Origin: Methanobacteriaceae archaeon
GTDB lineage: Archaea > Methanobacteriota > Methanobacteria > Methanobacteriales > Methanobacteriaceae
Reading direction: 5' to 3'
Assembly: GCA_023249725.1 (NCBI GenBank)
Contig: JAHFBZ010000010.1
Span: 1-38,648 of the forward strand
Length of the DNA stretch: 38,648 bases
Position 1 is the stretch's first letter; each line of letters opens with the position of its first letter. The translations under genes and the position numbers were made by a program. The notes under the pieces are model-generated. The model made no database searches. It had not been told where the DNA came from and was given only the letters and a program-made list of their open reading frames with translations. Of this stretch, positions 29,700 through 37,213 are shown piece after piece.

Positions 29700-30608
29700 A
29701 TTAAGCGACACTCGCTTATTGCAGTACTCTTGTTACTTTTTGTAGCAGTAGTAGTGCCAATCAATGATGTTAATGCGATAGATCAACAAAATGCATCTAA
29801 TCAAACATCTAATTTGACTTCAAATTTGAGCACATCGAATTCAACTTCAAGTACTCAAAATGTCACTAATGCAAATTTGACTGTAAATAAAGTTTCTACA
29901 AAAACAGTTTCTACGAATCCAAAAATTACCTATACTTACTATGTAAAAGTTTCATACAAAGCTCAGGTCAAAGTTGCTTACTATAAGTCATATCGAGTTA
30001 AAGTCAAAGTTTTAGTTAAAAAAAGGTACTATTGGAATGGTAAATACAGAACAAAGTATTTCTACACGTATAAATACGTTACCAAGTACAAAAAATATTA
30101 TAAATGGGTATATAAAACTAAGTACAAATCTGTTGCAAAAACAGGTTACACCTATTCTTCAGAATACTTGAAATCGACTAAAAACTGCCAGGTAACTGAT
30201 CCAACTATAGTTGCACTTGCTAATAAATTAATTAATGGTACGAATAGTTCTTATGAGAAGGCCGAAAAGATTTTCAATTGGGTTAGGGATAATCTGGATT
30301 ACTCTTTCTATTACAACACTAAATACGGTGCCGTGAAAACTTTGAAAGCAAAAGTTGGTAATTGTGTGGATCATTCTCATTTATTAATTGCTTTGGCTAG
30401 GGCTGCCGGCATTCCAGCTCAATATGCTCATGGGGATTGTGTTTTTAAAAGTGGAAACACTTATGGTCACGTTTGGGCTCAGTTATATGTGGATGATAAA
30501 TGGTATAATTCCGATGCTACCAGTTCCAGTAACACTTTTGGTGTAATTAAAAGTTGGAATACTGCAACTGCGGCCATACATGGTTTTTACTCTGAAATAT
30601 CATTCTAA
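29700..30608 (+). CDS. Secreted transglutaminase-fold cysteine peptidase with Tyr/Lys/Val-rich module
   Basis: A 302-residue exported protein related to pseudomurein endoisopeptidases. Signal peptide about 1-26 (basic KRH, then a long Leu/Val core), a Ser/Thr/Asn linker to about 70, a Tyr/Lys/Val-rich module at about 73-148, and a transglutaminase-like domain with triad Cys222 (GNCVDH), His257 (YGHVW) and Asp272 (SDATSS). Start: there is no in-frame ATG, GTG or TTG before the signal peptide. The ATT at 29700 follows GGAGG at 29688-29692 and aligns codon for codon with the ATG of the paralogue at 30968 (xKRH versus MERR). A TTG at 29730 would delete the signal n-region and lacks a ribosome binding site. 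Confidence 0.82.
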   Translation: MKRHSLIAVLLLLFVAVVVPINDVNAIDQQNASNQTSNLTSNLSTSNSTSSTQNVTNANLTVNKVSTKTVSTNPKITYTYYVKVSYKAQVKVAYYKSYRVKVKVLVKKRYYWNGKYRTKYFYTYKYVTKYKKYYKWVYKTKYKSVAKTGYTYSSEYLKSTKNCQVTDPTIVALANKLINGTNSSYEKAEKIFNWVRDNLDYSFYYNTKYGAVKTLKAKVGNCVDHSHLLIALARAAGIPAQYAHGDCVFKSGNTYGHVWAQLYVDDKWYNSDATSSSNTFGVIKSWNTATAAIHGFYSEISF

Positions 30609-30967
30609 TATTATTTTTTTATTTTTTTAGATAATTTTTTTTAGATAATAATTGGCCTTTATTTTATTTCAATTAGTTTTGGCATGTTATTATTATGGAT
30701 TATTTTATAGATTGACCAGTCTGCTATTTAATTGCTTTATTAAGGACTATAAACCAAAAACAAATAATTATTAGTTTTAAAATTTTTTTATTAAATTAAT
30801 TAAGATTAATTTATTCTCTATTCAAGATTTAAACATCAATATTGGTTGAATTACTTTAAAATAATTGTAGCTGATTATTTCTTTTTCATAAAAAATATAT
30901 ATGTCAGGTAAACCAAGCTAAATCTTACCAGATAAATTCAATTTTACTGGTAACGAGGAGGCCAATA
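30609..30967. promoter_or_regulatory. Gap and promoter between the two transglutaminase-fold genes
   Basis: T-runs just after the first gene (30612-30630) may terminate it. A TATA-like AAAAATATATAT (30891-30902) would start transcription near 30925, so the second gene probably has its own promoter. No ORF. Confidence 0.5.
30925..30953. promoter_or_regulatory. Inverted repeat in the leader of the large wall-hydrolase gene
   Basis: TTACCAG (30925-30931) and CTGGTAA (30947-30953) form perfect 7-bp arms around a 15-nt AT loop. The dyad sits at the predicted transcription start and ends directly at the GAGGAGG ribosome binding site. It could be an operator or a leader hairpin influencing translation. 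Confidence 0.55.
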
Positions 30968-33148
30968 ATGGAGCGACGCAAATTACTTGCAGTGCTTCTC
31001 ATTTTGGGAATCGCACTGTTAAGTATGAATAATGCGTACGCCACCTCTACAAATCTATCTAATACAGAAAATGTGAATAACTCAATTCCAGTAACTAACA
31101 ATACAACTGCTATTCAAAAATCCAATAATTCAGTAATTAACCAGTCTAATGCCTCAGTTAAAGGACTATGGCTTAAGGCTGAAGATATAAACAGTATCAA
31201 CACTAAAGCATTGAAAAAATCCAGCGTTACTGATGTTTACATTAAATCCAACGATTTCTTATTGTCATCTTATACCAAAACTCTCAATGGAATACTATCT
31301 AAGTTCAATAACTCTGGAATAAGAGTAAATATTTGGATTGCATGCTTTAAAGATGGGAAAGGTCAGTGGATCGATCCCCAGGGCAAATATTCATATACAG
31401 TAAAAATACCTTACAAAAAAAATGTAAAGGTATCCTACTCAGTTAAAGAAAAGGTTTCTTACACAAAAACCATTAAAACACCATATCAAGTAACGGTTAA
31501 AACTCCTTACAAGTTTTGGTACAAATTAAATGGTGTGTGGAAATATAAAATTCAATATAAATTAACCAATGTAACCAGATACAAATACAGCTACCAAAAA
31601 TCTTACAAATTGGTCACTAAAACTCATTATAAATGGGTTGAAAAGACTTACTACAACACTGAGACTCGCTATGGATTTAATAGTACTTACAGAGATCAAT
31701 TGGTATCTAAAATAGTTAATGTGACTAAAAATTTCAATATTGATGGAATACTTCTGGACGACATTTGCTATTCGGGAGTCGGCGAGGGAGTCGCTTCCAA
31801 GAATAAAAACAGTACAGCGGCCATTACATCTTTTGTTCAAAAGATTTTTAGTTCTATTAATACTATTAAGCCAAATATTACTCTGTCTGGGACATTAATT
31901 CCTAGCAGTGAAAGTTCCAAATACTATGGACAGGATTATGGTAAACTATCCCAATGTCTTGATTATATAGTTCCTAAACTCTTAAAAGGGATTAATAATA
32001 AGGATTCCGCCTGGATAGGATATATGACTCAGTACATAGTTAATAAAACTAACGGAAAACCAGTACTGGATTTTATCCAGACATATAAATCAGACAAACA
32101 GTTAACAACGCTTAATTCAACAGAATTAGGCTTTGATATACAACAATCTCTCAAAAATGGTGCCAAAGGATTTATACTGTATCAATATGGATTAATAAAC
32201 CCTCAAATTATTAATTGCAGTTCAAGAAATAACACTTCAGTTTCATCAACCGTTATTCAAATCATTAACGCTGCCAATACTCTAAAGACTTACATCGAAA
32301 CTAACCAACGACTTCCAGCAGATGTTCAAATTTCAAATACTCGACTGTCAACAGCACAGTTTCTCAAAATAATGGCAGATACAATATCGGCCATAAATAT
32401 GGGAACGGCAATTCCTGCATTTAATTTAAATGTTAAAGCACCCCTCAATTCCTCTGGAGATTTAATTAATGGTAACTTAAATCAGACTGAATATTTAGAC
32501 ATTGTTAAGAAGGTAAAGTCCTATATAGAATCTTTTGGAACCGCACCAGGTTCAGTAACCAGTTCAAAAGGGAAAATTCAATATGAATCACTGATTTACA
32601 TATTTTCTAAAATCATTAATTTCTACGGCCAAAACGAGCGATTGCCAGGTTACACAGAAATAGATTCATGGGAAATAAGTTTTGCACCTTCTAACCCTCA
32701 AAATTATCTTAAAGAGACCAAAAATTCTCAATCAACAGACCCCATCATAGTTGCACTTGCAAAAACCATTACTAATGGTTCAAATTCGACTTATGAGAAG
32801 GCTGTGAAGATTTTCAATTGGGTTAGGGATAACTTGCAATATAAATTCTATTATAATACTAAATATGGGGCTGTAAAAACCGTGATAACAAAATCCGGTA
32901 ATTGTGTAGACCATTCACATCTCCTGGTGGCATTGGCCAGGGCAGCAGGGATTCCAGCAAGATATGTACATGGTTCATGTACATTTAACAGTGGAAATAC
33001 CTATGGACACATTTGGACTCAGCTATTGATTGACAATAGATGGTACGACGCAGATGCAACCAGTTCTAAAAACAAACTTGGCGTTATAAACAATTGGAAT
33101 ACAAAAACAGCTTACATAAAAGGCAGTTATATTGAACTGCCTTTTTAA
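30968..33148 (+). CDS. Secreted multidomain wall hydrolase: glycosidase-like barrel, 2 pseudomurein-binding repeats, transglutaminase-fold peptidase
   Basis: A 726-residue exported protein. Signal peptide 1-25 (NNAYA end). Residues about 48-415 look like a putative glycoside hydrolase barrel: VKGLWLKAEDINS, NIWIACFKDGKGQWIDPQG, GILLDDICYSG (Asp264/Asp265), YGQDYGKLSQCLDYIVPKLL and GAKGFILYQYG. This barrel is interrupted at about 141-234 by a Tyr/Lys/Val-rich module. Two pseudomurein-binding repeats follow (about 422-475 and 504-565). The C-terminal transglutaminase-like domain (about 580-726) has triad Cys646, His681, Asp696, as in PeiW/PeiP endoisopeptidases. ATG with GAGGAGG upstream. A wall remodelling or autolysis role is inferred; the barrel's activity is unproven. 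Confidence 0.88.
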   Translation: MERRKLLAVLLILGIALLSMNNAYATSTNLSNTENVNNSIPVTNNTTAIQKSNNSVINQSNASVKGLWLKAEDINSINTKALKKSSVTDVYIKSNDFLLSSYTKTLNGILSKFNNSGIRVNIWIACFKDGKGQWIDPQGKYSYTVKIPYKKNVKVSYSVKEKVSYTKTIKTPYQVTVKTPYKFWYKLNGVWKYKIQYKLTNVTRYKYSYQKSYKLVTKTHYKWVEKTYYNTETRYGFNSTYRDQLVSKIVNVTKNFNIDGILLDDICYSGVGEGVASKNKNSTAAITSFVQKIFSSINTIKPNITLSGTLIPSSESSKYYGQDYGKLSQCLDYIVPKLLKGINNKDSAWIGYMTQYIVNKTNGKPVLDFIQTYKSDKQLTTLNSTELGFDIQQSLKNGAKGFILYQYGLINPQIINCSSRNNTSVSSTVIQIINAANTLKTYIETNQRLPADVQISNTRLSTAQFLKIMADTISAINMGTAIPAFNLNVKAPLNSSGDLINGNLNQTEYLDIVKKVKSYIESFGTAPGSVTSSKGKIQYESLIYIFSKIINFYGQNERLPGYTEIDSWEISFAPSNPQNYLKETKNSQSTDPIIVALAKTITNGSNSTYEKAVKIFNWVRDNLQYKFYYNTKYGAVKTVITKSGNCVDHSHLLVALARAAGIPARYVHGSCTFNSGNTYGHIWTQLLIDNRWYDADATSSKNKLGVINNWNTKTAYIKGSYIELPF

Positions 33149-33157
33149 TTTTTTTTT
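33118..33157 (+). terminator. Hairpin terminator formed by the last codons of the wall-hydrolase gene
   Basis: AAAAGGCAGTT (33118-33128) pairs perfectly over 11 bp with AACTGCCTTTT (33135-33145), loop ATATTG, followed by the stop codon and a long T-run to 33157. It looks like a bacterial intrinsic terminator whose stem is coding sequence. The neighbouring gene converges. Confidence 0.75.
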
Positions 33158-33272
33158 TAAAGTTCAAAAATAAATATAATAATTGAATTAGTTAAATTGA
33201 ATTAACACTTATTGAAAAATTTAATTAGCTACTTAAATAAAATAATAATAAATTAATGTTATATAAATGATT

Positions 33273-33728
33273 TCAGCAATTCTTAAAAGCATTTTCATCG
33301 AATTCGCTTTTTTTAATCTTTTTTATGATTTTACACGAACTATCTAAATTGGATTTATGATATTTAGTAATTCTCTGTACTTGACAATCAAATCCTCTTT
33401 TTTCCAGATCTTTTCTCAAATCATCCAGGTCAAATTTTTGATCAGGGCCAATAGCTATTATATCTGGTTTAATTGTTTCTACAACTTCAAACATGTCGGT
33501 TTCACTGCCTAAAACTGCTTCATCAACTGGTTTTAAAAATTTAACCATTTCTAATCTCTGTTTTTCATTTATAATTGGAACTCTCTTCTTGGATCGTACT
33601 GTAGAATCCCTGGCCAGCACAACTACTAGTTTAGCATCTTTCCCACCTAATTTTTTAGCTTCTTCCAGGAATAGGCCGTGTCCTGGATGTATGAGATCAA
33701 AAGTGCCGGTCGCCATCACTATTTTCAT
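33273..33728 (-). CDS. ribL: Archaeal FAD synthase
   Basis: Nucleotidyltransferase of the cytidylyltransferase-like superfamily that adenylates FMN to FAD; the Methanocaldococcus orthologue RibL is the defined archaeal enzyme. Motifs: [11 protein letters not shown] at the N-terminus (HxGH) and, later, [10 protein letters not shown]. Cysteines near the C-terminus (QVQRI...[11 protein letters not shown] end) fit the redox-sensitive family. Start at the ATG at 33726-33728 behind AAGGTGA gives MKIVMATG and 151 residues; the frame opens three codons earlier at GTG. Flavoproteins in the window (DUF447, GMC-like, flavodoxin) would use its product or FMN. Confidence 0.92.
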   Translation of the reverse strand: MKIVMATGTFDLIHPGHGLFLEEAKKLGGKDAKLVVVLARDSTVRSKKRVPIINEKQRLEMVKFLKPVDEAVLGSETDMFEVVETIKPDIIAIGPDQKFDLDDLRKDLEKRGFDCQVQRITKYHKSNLDSSCKIIKKIKKSEFDENAFKNC

Positions 33729-33872
33729 GGTTTTCACCTTATTATTGGTATTAATTGAAATAAAGTAATTATAAAATTTTTCAATTATTTTTTCAATATT
33801 CTATAATATTCTATAGTTAATATTTTATCTTAATTGATTTTTAAATTTATTAAATTTAATTTTAGAAGAGTT

Positions 33873-34613
33873 TTAAATAATATTTTCATATTTAAGAGTT
33901 TTTTCAAAGTCAATTTTTCCTTTATAAATTGCGGAACCAATAACTATTCCTTTAACTCCTGTTTTTTGCAGTGTTTTAATATCTTCCAGAGAACTTATTC
34001 CTCCAGAATATACAATAGGTATTTTGACAGAATTTACTAATTCAAGGACAGGATCTAGATTAAATCCATTCAAAAGTCCTTCTACATCAACATTGGTGAA
34101 TAATATTCCACCTGCTCCGTTTTCTTCTAAAATTTTTCCCATTTCTGGTGCTGTTCTAGAAGTTTTTTCAGTCCATCCTTTTATCACGACTTTAGAGTCT
34201 TTACTATCTAGAGAAACCATTATTCTTTCGCTACTGTATTCATCAGCGAGTTCCTGTACAATCAGCGGATTTTCAATGGCCATGGTTCCGAGGATAATTC
34301 TTTCAATTCCCATATCCAGAAGTTCCTTTGCATATTCTTTAGTTCTTATACCCCCACCCATCTGTATGGGGACAGAAACTGTATCTAAAATTTTTTTCAC
34401 CACAGAAATATTATTTTTTTCACCGAAGGCCCCATCTAGATCGATAACATGGATGTTGGTGGCATTTTTTTCTTCCCAGCTTCTGGCAACTTCAGCAGGA
34501 TTTTCAATTATTATCTGTTCAGTGCCGGGTTTTCCTTGAACCAGTTGGACGCATTTTCCATTTTTAATATCAACTGCAGGAATGATGAGCATTTTATTAT
34601 CTTGGAACGACAT
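33873..34613 (-). CDS. hisA: HisA: ProFAR isomerase
   Basis: Fourth step of histidine synthesis, an Amadori rearrangement in a TIM barrel. The catalytic Asp15 is in [14 protein letters not shown]; the half-barrel partner region [16 protein letters not shown] carries the second Asp. Phosphate loops are seen in GGGIRT and in [12 protein letters not shown]. 246 residues is standard. ATG at 34611-34613 behind GGTGT; a second ATG at residue 8 would remove a non-conserved SFQDNK extension. No other his gene is adjacent. Confidence 0.95.
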   Translation of the reverse strand: MSFQDNKMLIIPAVDIKNGKCVQLVQGKPGTEQIIIENPAEVARSWEEKNATNIHVIDLDGAFGEKNNISVVKKILDTVSVPIQMGGGIRTKEYAKELLDMGIERIILGTMAIENPLIVQELADEYSSERIMVSLDSKDSKVVIKGWTEKTSRTAPEMGKILEENGAGGILFTNVDVEGLLNGFNLDPVLELVNSVKIPIVYSGGISSLEDIKTLQKTGVKGIVIGSAIYKGKIDFEKTLKYENII

Positions 34614-34818
34614 TTTTACACCTAATAAATCTGATTTTTATTAAAATTTTATTGCAGTATCTAATCTACTAATATTAAATTAAAATAGTTATCAATTATA
34701 CTATTGATTATAATTTTTAGATATATAAAATTCTTAGAATTTTAAATTATTTTAAATTATTTGACTAAATCCTATTAAACTAAATCCTATTAATATTAAT
34801 TACCCTGACAAAACGAAT

Positions 34819-35739
34819 TTAAGACATTTTTTTCGGATTCCAATAGAGGATAAAAACTCCTAAAAGCATTAATAAACCAAATAACAATTCTATTGCAGTT
34901 AAAGGTTCTCCTAAAATTATAAATGCAAATATGGCTCCAAATAAGGATGATAATGGGAATATAGCACCTACGCGAGTAGATCCTAGTTCTCTTATGGCGA
35001 AATAAATTAGAATAAATGAACTACCTATACTAAAAATTGCCACAAAAAGAAGTAACGGCAACATTTCCCAGGGAGTTTTAAGACTAATTCCTAAAAATAC
35101 GGTAGTTATTAATAGAAATATTCCCCCAATAGAACTTTTAAGCCCAGCTATCCATATTAAATCTCTTTTATTGCTTAAAAATTTGCTTAGTACAGTATCA
35201 ACACTCCAAAAGAACGCAGCGGCAATAATCAGAAGACTCCCTATAAAACTTTCTTTGAAGAAGATATCTGCTATTTCTCCTTTTGTAGCAAGATAAACCG
35301 CCCCTATAATAAGAAGGCCCATTCCTAAAATGTCTTTTTTCCTAAGAACTTCTTTAAATAAGATTAAACTCATGCTTATAATGAAGAGTACTTCGACATT
35401 TAGCAAAAGTGATGCATTCACTGCTGTTGTTTGATTTAAACCGTTTAACTAGAGTATGGGTGCTATACAAGCAGTGCATAGGGCAGTTGCAATCAAAATT
35501 ACATAATCTTTTTTACTAATAAAGTTTTCAGAGTTATTTTTTTTGTTTAAAACAGTTAAGGCTCTTTCTTTAAGGGGGGATTGTCGAATCGTGAATAAAA
35601 AGATTCCAGCAAGCGTATAAGTCAAGGCAGCAATGGCCAGGGGGTGCATTTCTTGTAGCAATATTTTGTCAAATGGGGTAGCTATACCAAAAAATACCGT
35701 GGCGGTAATCACGCTTAAATATCCCCATAATCGTTTCAT
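34819..35739 (-). pseudogene. EamA/DMT-family transporter interrupted by an in-frame amber codon
   Basis: Drug/metabolite-type membrane transporter of 306 codons and about ten helices. The first part starts at the ATG at 35739 (MKRLWGYLSVITATVFFGIATPFDKILLQ) behind GGAGAAA. The frame then meets TAG at 35449-35451 (codon 97) after CIAPIL and continues in the same frame with LNGLNQTTAVNASLLLNVEVLFI. Family members carry Tyr or Phe around that point (ILY/F-GL), so one base change from TAT, TAC or TTG-like codons explains it. The remainder is otherwise intact to FILYWNPKKMS. A restart at the GTG at 35421 is conceivable. Most likely a recent pseudogene. Confidence 0.8.
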
Positions 35740-36028
35740 ACAAGTTTCTCCTGAAATGTTTGGAATGTCCTTTAATTTCACTTATTCGCCTTATTTTTCG
35801 GCCCTATTTTTTATTACTCTTACTCTGGATGCTAATTGATTCTTTTTATTATATAAACTAATAAACATTTTTTAAGATAAATAATTAGTTAAATAAATTA
35901 TATACTACTTCCAAACTAATTCAAAATACTATTCAAATGAATTATAAACTATAAATTTTTTATAATTAATTTTTTATAATTTTTTCACAGATACATATTT
36001 ACAAATAATATCATAAGGTGTTTATTTC

Positions 36029-36889
36029 ATGAAAAAAGTCGCTTTAAAAGTTGCATATATTGGAACTAATTTCCATGGGTTCCAAAGGCAGCCTAATCAT
36101 CGTACTGTTGAGGGGGAGTTAATTTACGCATTAAAGAAAGCTAATTTGGTTGAAGATCTGAAAAAGTCTTATTTTTCTATTGCTGGCCGTACGGACCGGG
36201 GCGTTCATGCTTTGGGTAATGTAATATCTTTCATGAGTGAAAAAGAAGTTATTATAAATCAAATTAATGATCATCTTCCGGAAGACATTCAAATTTTGGC
36301 CAAGGCCCCGGTTCATTATGGGTTTAAGCCAAGATATGCCTTAAAACGCCACTACAAATACATAATTTCTGAGAATGCGAGTAGATATCCTCTTTTATGG
36401 GAACTTGATATTCCATTAGAAAATGGATTTAATTTGGAAAAGATGATAGAAGCAGCTTCATATTTCGAGGGCACTCATAATTTCATTAATTTTTCAAAAA
36501 GAAGTGAAAGAAATCCGTTGAGAACTGTGGATGAAGTTAAAGTTTCTAAAAATGGTGAAATAATAGTTATTGATGTTGTGGGAGAAAGTTTTCTCTGGAA
36601 CATGGTTAGAAAAATGGTAAAAACAATTTTAGAAGCAGGTAATGGCAAAATAAAACCCTCAGATATAATTGAGATGCTCAACCCAGAAAATAATATTCCT
36701 TTAAAACCCATGGTGCCTGAAAATCTGATTTTAATGGATGTTATGTATAAAAATCTTAATTTTACTTATGATAATTATGCTTGCTACCGGTTCCAATCAA
36801 CTCTAAAAGACGAATTATTTAAACATAAATCCGCAACGCTTTTAGAAGAGAGTTTGATTAATGATTTGGATGCTTTAAAACAAAAATGA
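36029..36889 (+). CDS. truA: tRNA pseudouridine synthase A
   Basis: Makes pseudouridine in the tRNA anticodon arm (positions 38-40 in bacteria). The catalytic Asp56 is in GRTDRGVHALGNVISF; VAYIGTNFHGFQRQP is the N-terminal family signature and FLWNMVRKMVKTILEAGNGK the C-terminal one. 286 residues, slightly long, with a C-terminal tail (residues 255-286) that lacks conserved motifs. ATG behind AAGGTG. Followed by a 324-bp gap and the DUF460 gene on the same strand. Confidence 0.94.
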   Translation: MKKVALKVAYIGTNFHGFQRQPNHRTVEGELIYALKKANLVEDLKKSYFSIAGRTDRGVHALGNVISFMSEKEVIINQINDHLPEDIQILAKAPVHYGFKPRYALKRHYKYIISENASRYPLLWELDIPLENGFNLEKMIEAASYFEGTHNFINFSKRSERNPLRTVDEVKVSKNGEIIVIDVVGESFLWNMVRKMVKTILEAGNGKIKPSDIIEMLNPENNIPLKPMVPENLILMDVMYKNLNFTYDNYACYRFQSTLKDELFKHKSATLLEESLINDLDALKQK

Positions 36890-37213
36890 ATCTTTGTTGA
36901 GGAATCAGAGGGGTGTGCTCTAATATTTTAAATACTTCTGAGAAAATCAATTCACTTATTTTTTTTAAATTTTTTTTAATTATAACTTTTGATGTCATGT
37001 TTATTATTCATTTTAAGGTAAATTTGAAATTTTATTATTTTATTTGAATTAGATAAATAATAAATATAATTTTTATTCATATTACAATCAATAACACAAA
37101 TCAATACTAAAACTTGAATTTTATAGTTATATATTAGCAATCTCTGAAAATGAGTTTTTTACAAATTAAAGTTTAAATGGTAAGCATTTATATTTTTCAA
37201 GGAGGAAATTTCT
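36890..37213. other. Gap between truA and the DUF460 gene
   Basis: A T-rich terminator-like stretch (36958-36979) follows truA. A GGAGGAAA ribosome binding site at 37201-37208 ends the gap. No gene or RNA seen in it. Confidence 0.4.

Noticed and set aside
29730-30608. TTG at 29730 as the start of the first transglutaminase-fold gene
   Set aside because: It removes the basic n-region of the signal peptide, has no ribosome binding site, and ignores codon-level alignment with the paralogue's start.
29700-33148. Peptidase pair as a provirus remnant because PeiW/PeiP are phage-linked
   Set aside because: No integrase, attachment-site repeats or phage genes adjoin; both genes have their own promoters and signal peptides and are flanked by housekeeping genes (argC, ribL).
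34024-34539. 171-codon plus-strand ORF
   Set aside because: Lies antisense inside hisA, whose family motifs are unambiguous; no ribosome binding site or recognisable domain.
35449-35451. TAG read as pyrrolysine
   Set aside because: Considered, but Methanobacteriales are not known as Pyl users, no pyl gene is in the window, and the site falls in a transporter helix where Tyr or Phe is expected. A nonsense mutation is simpler.
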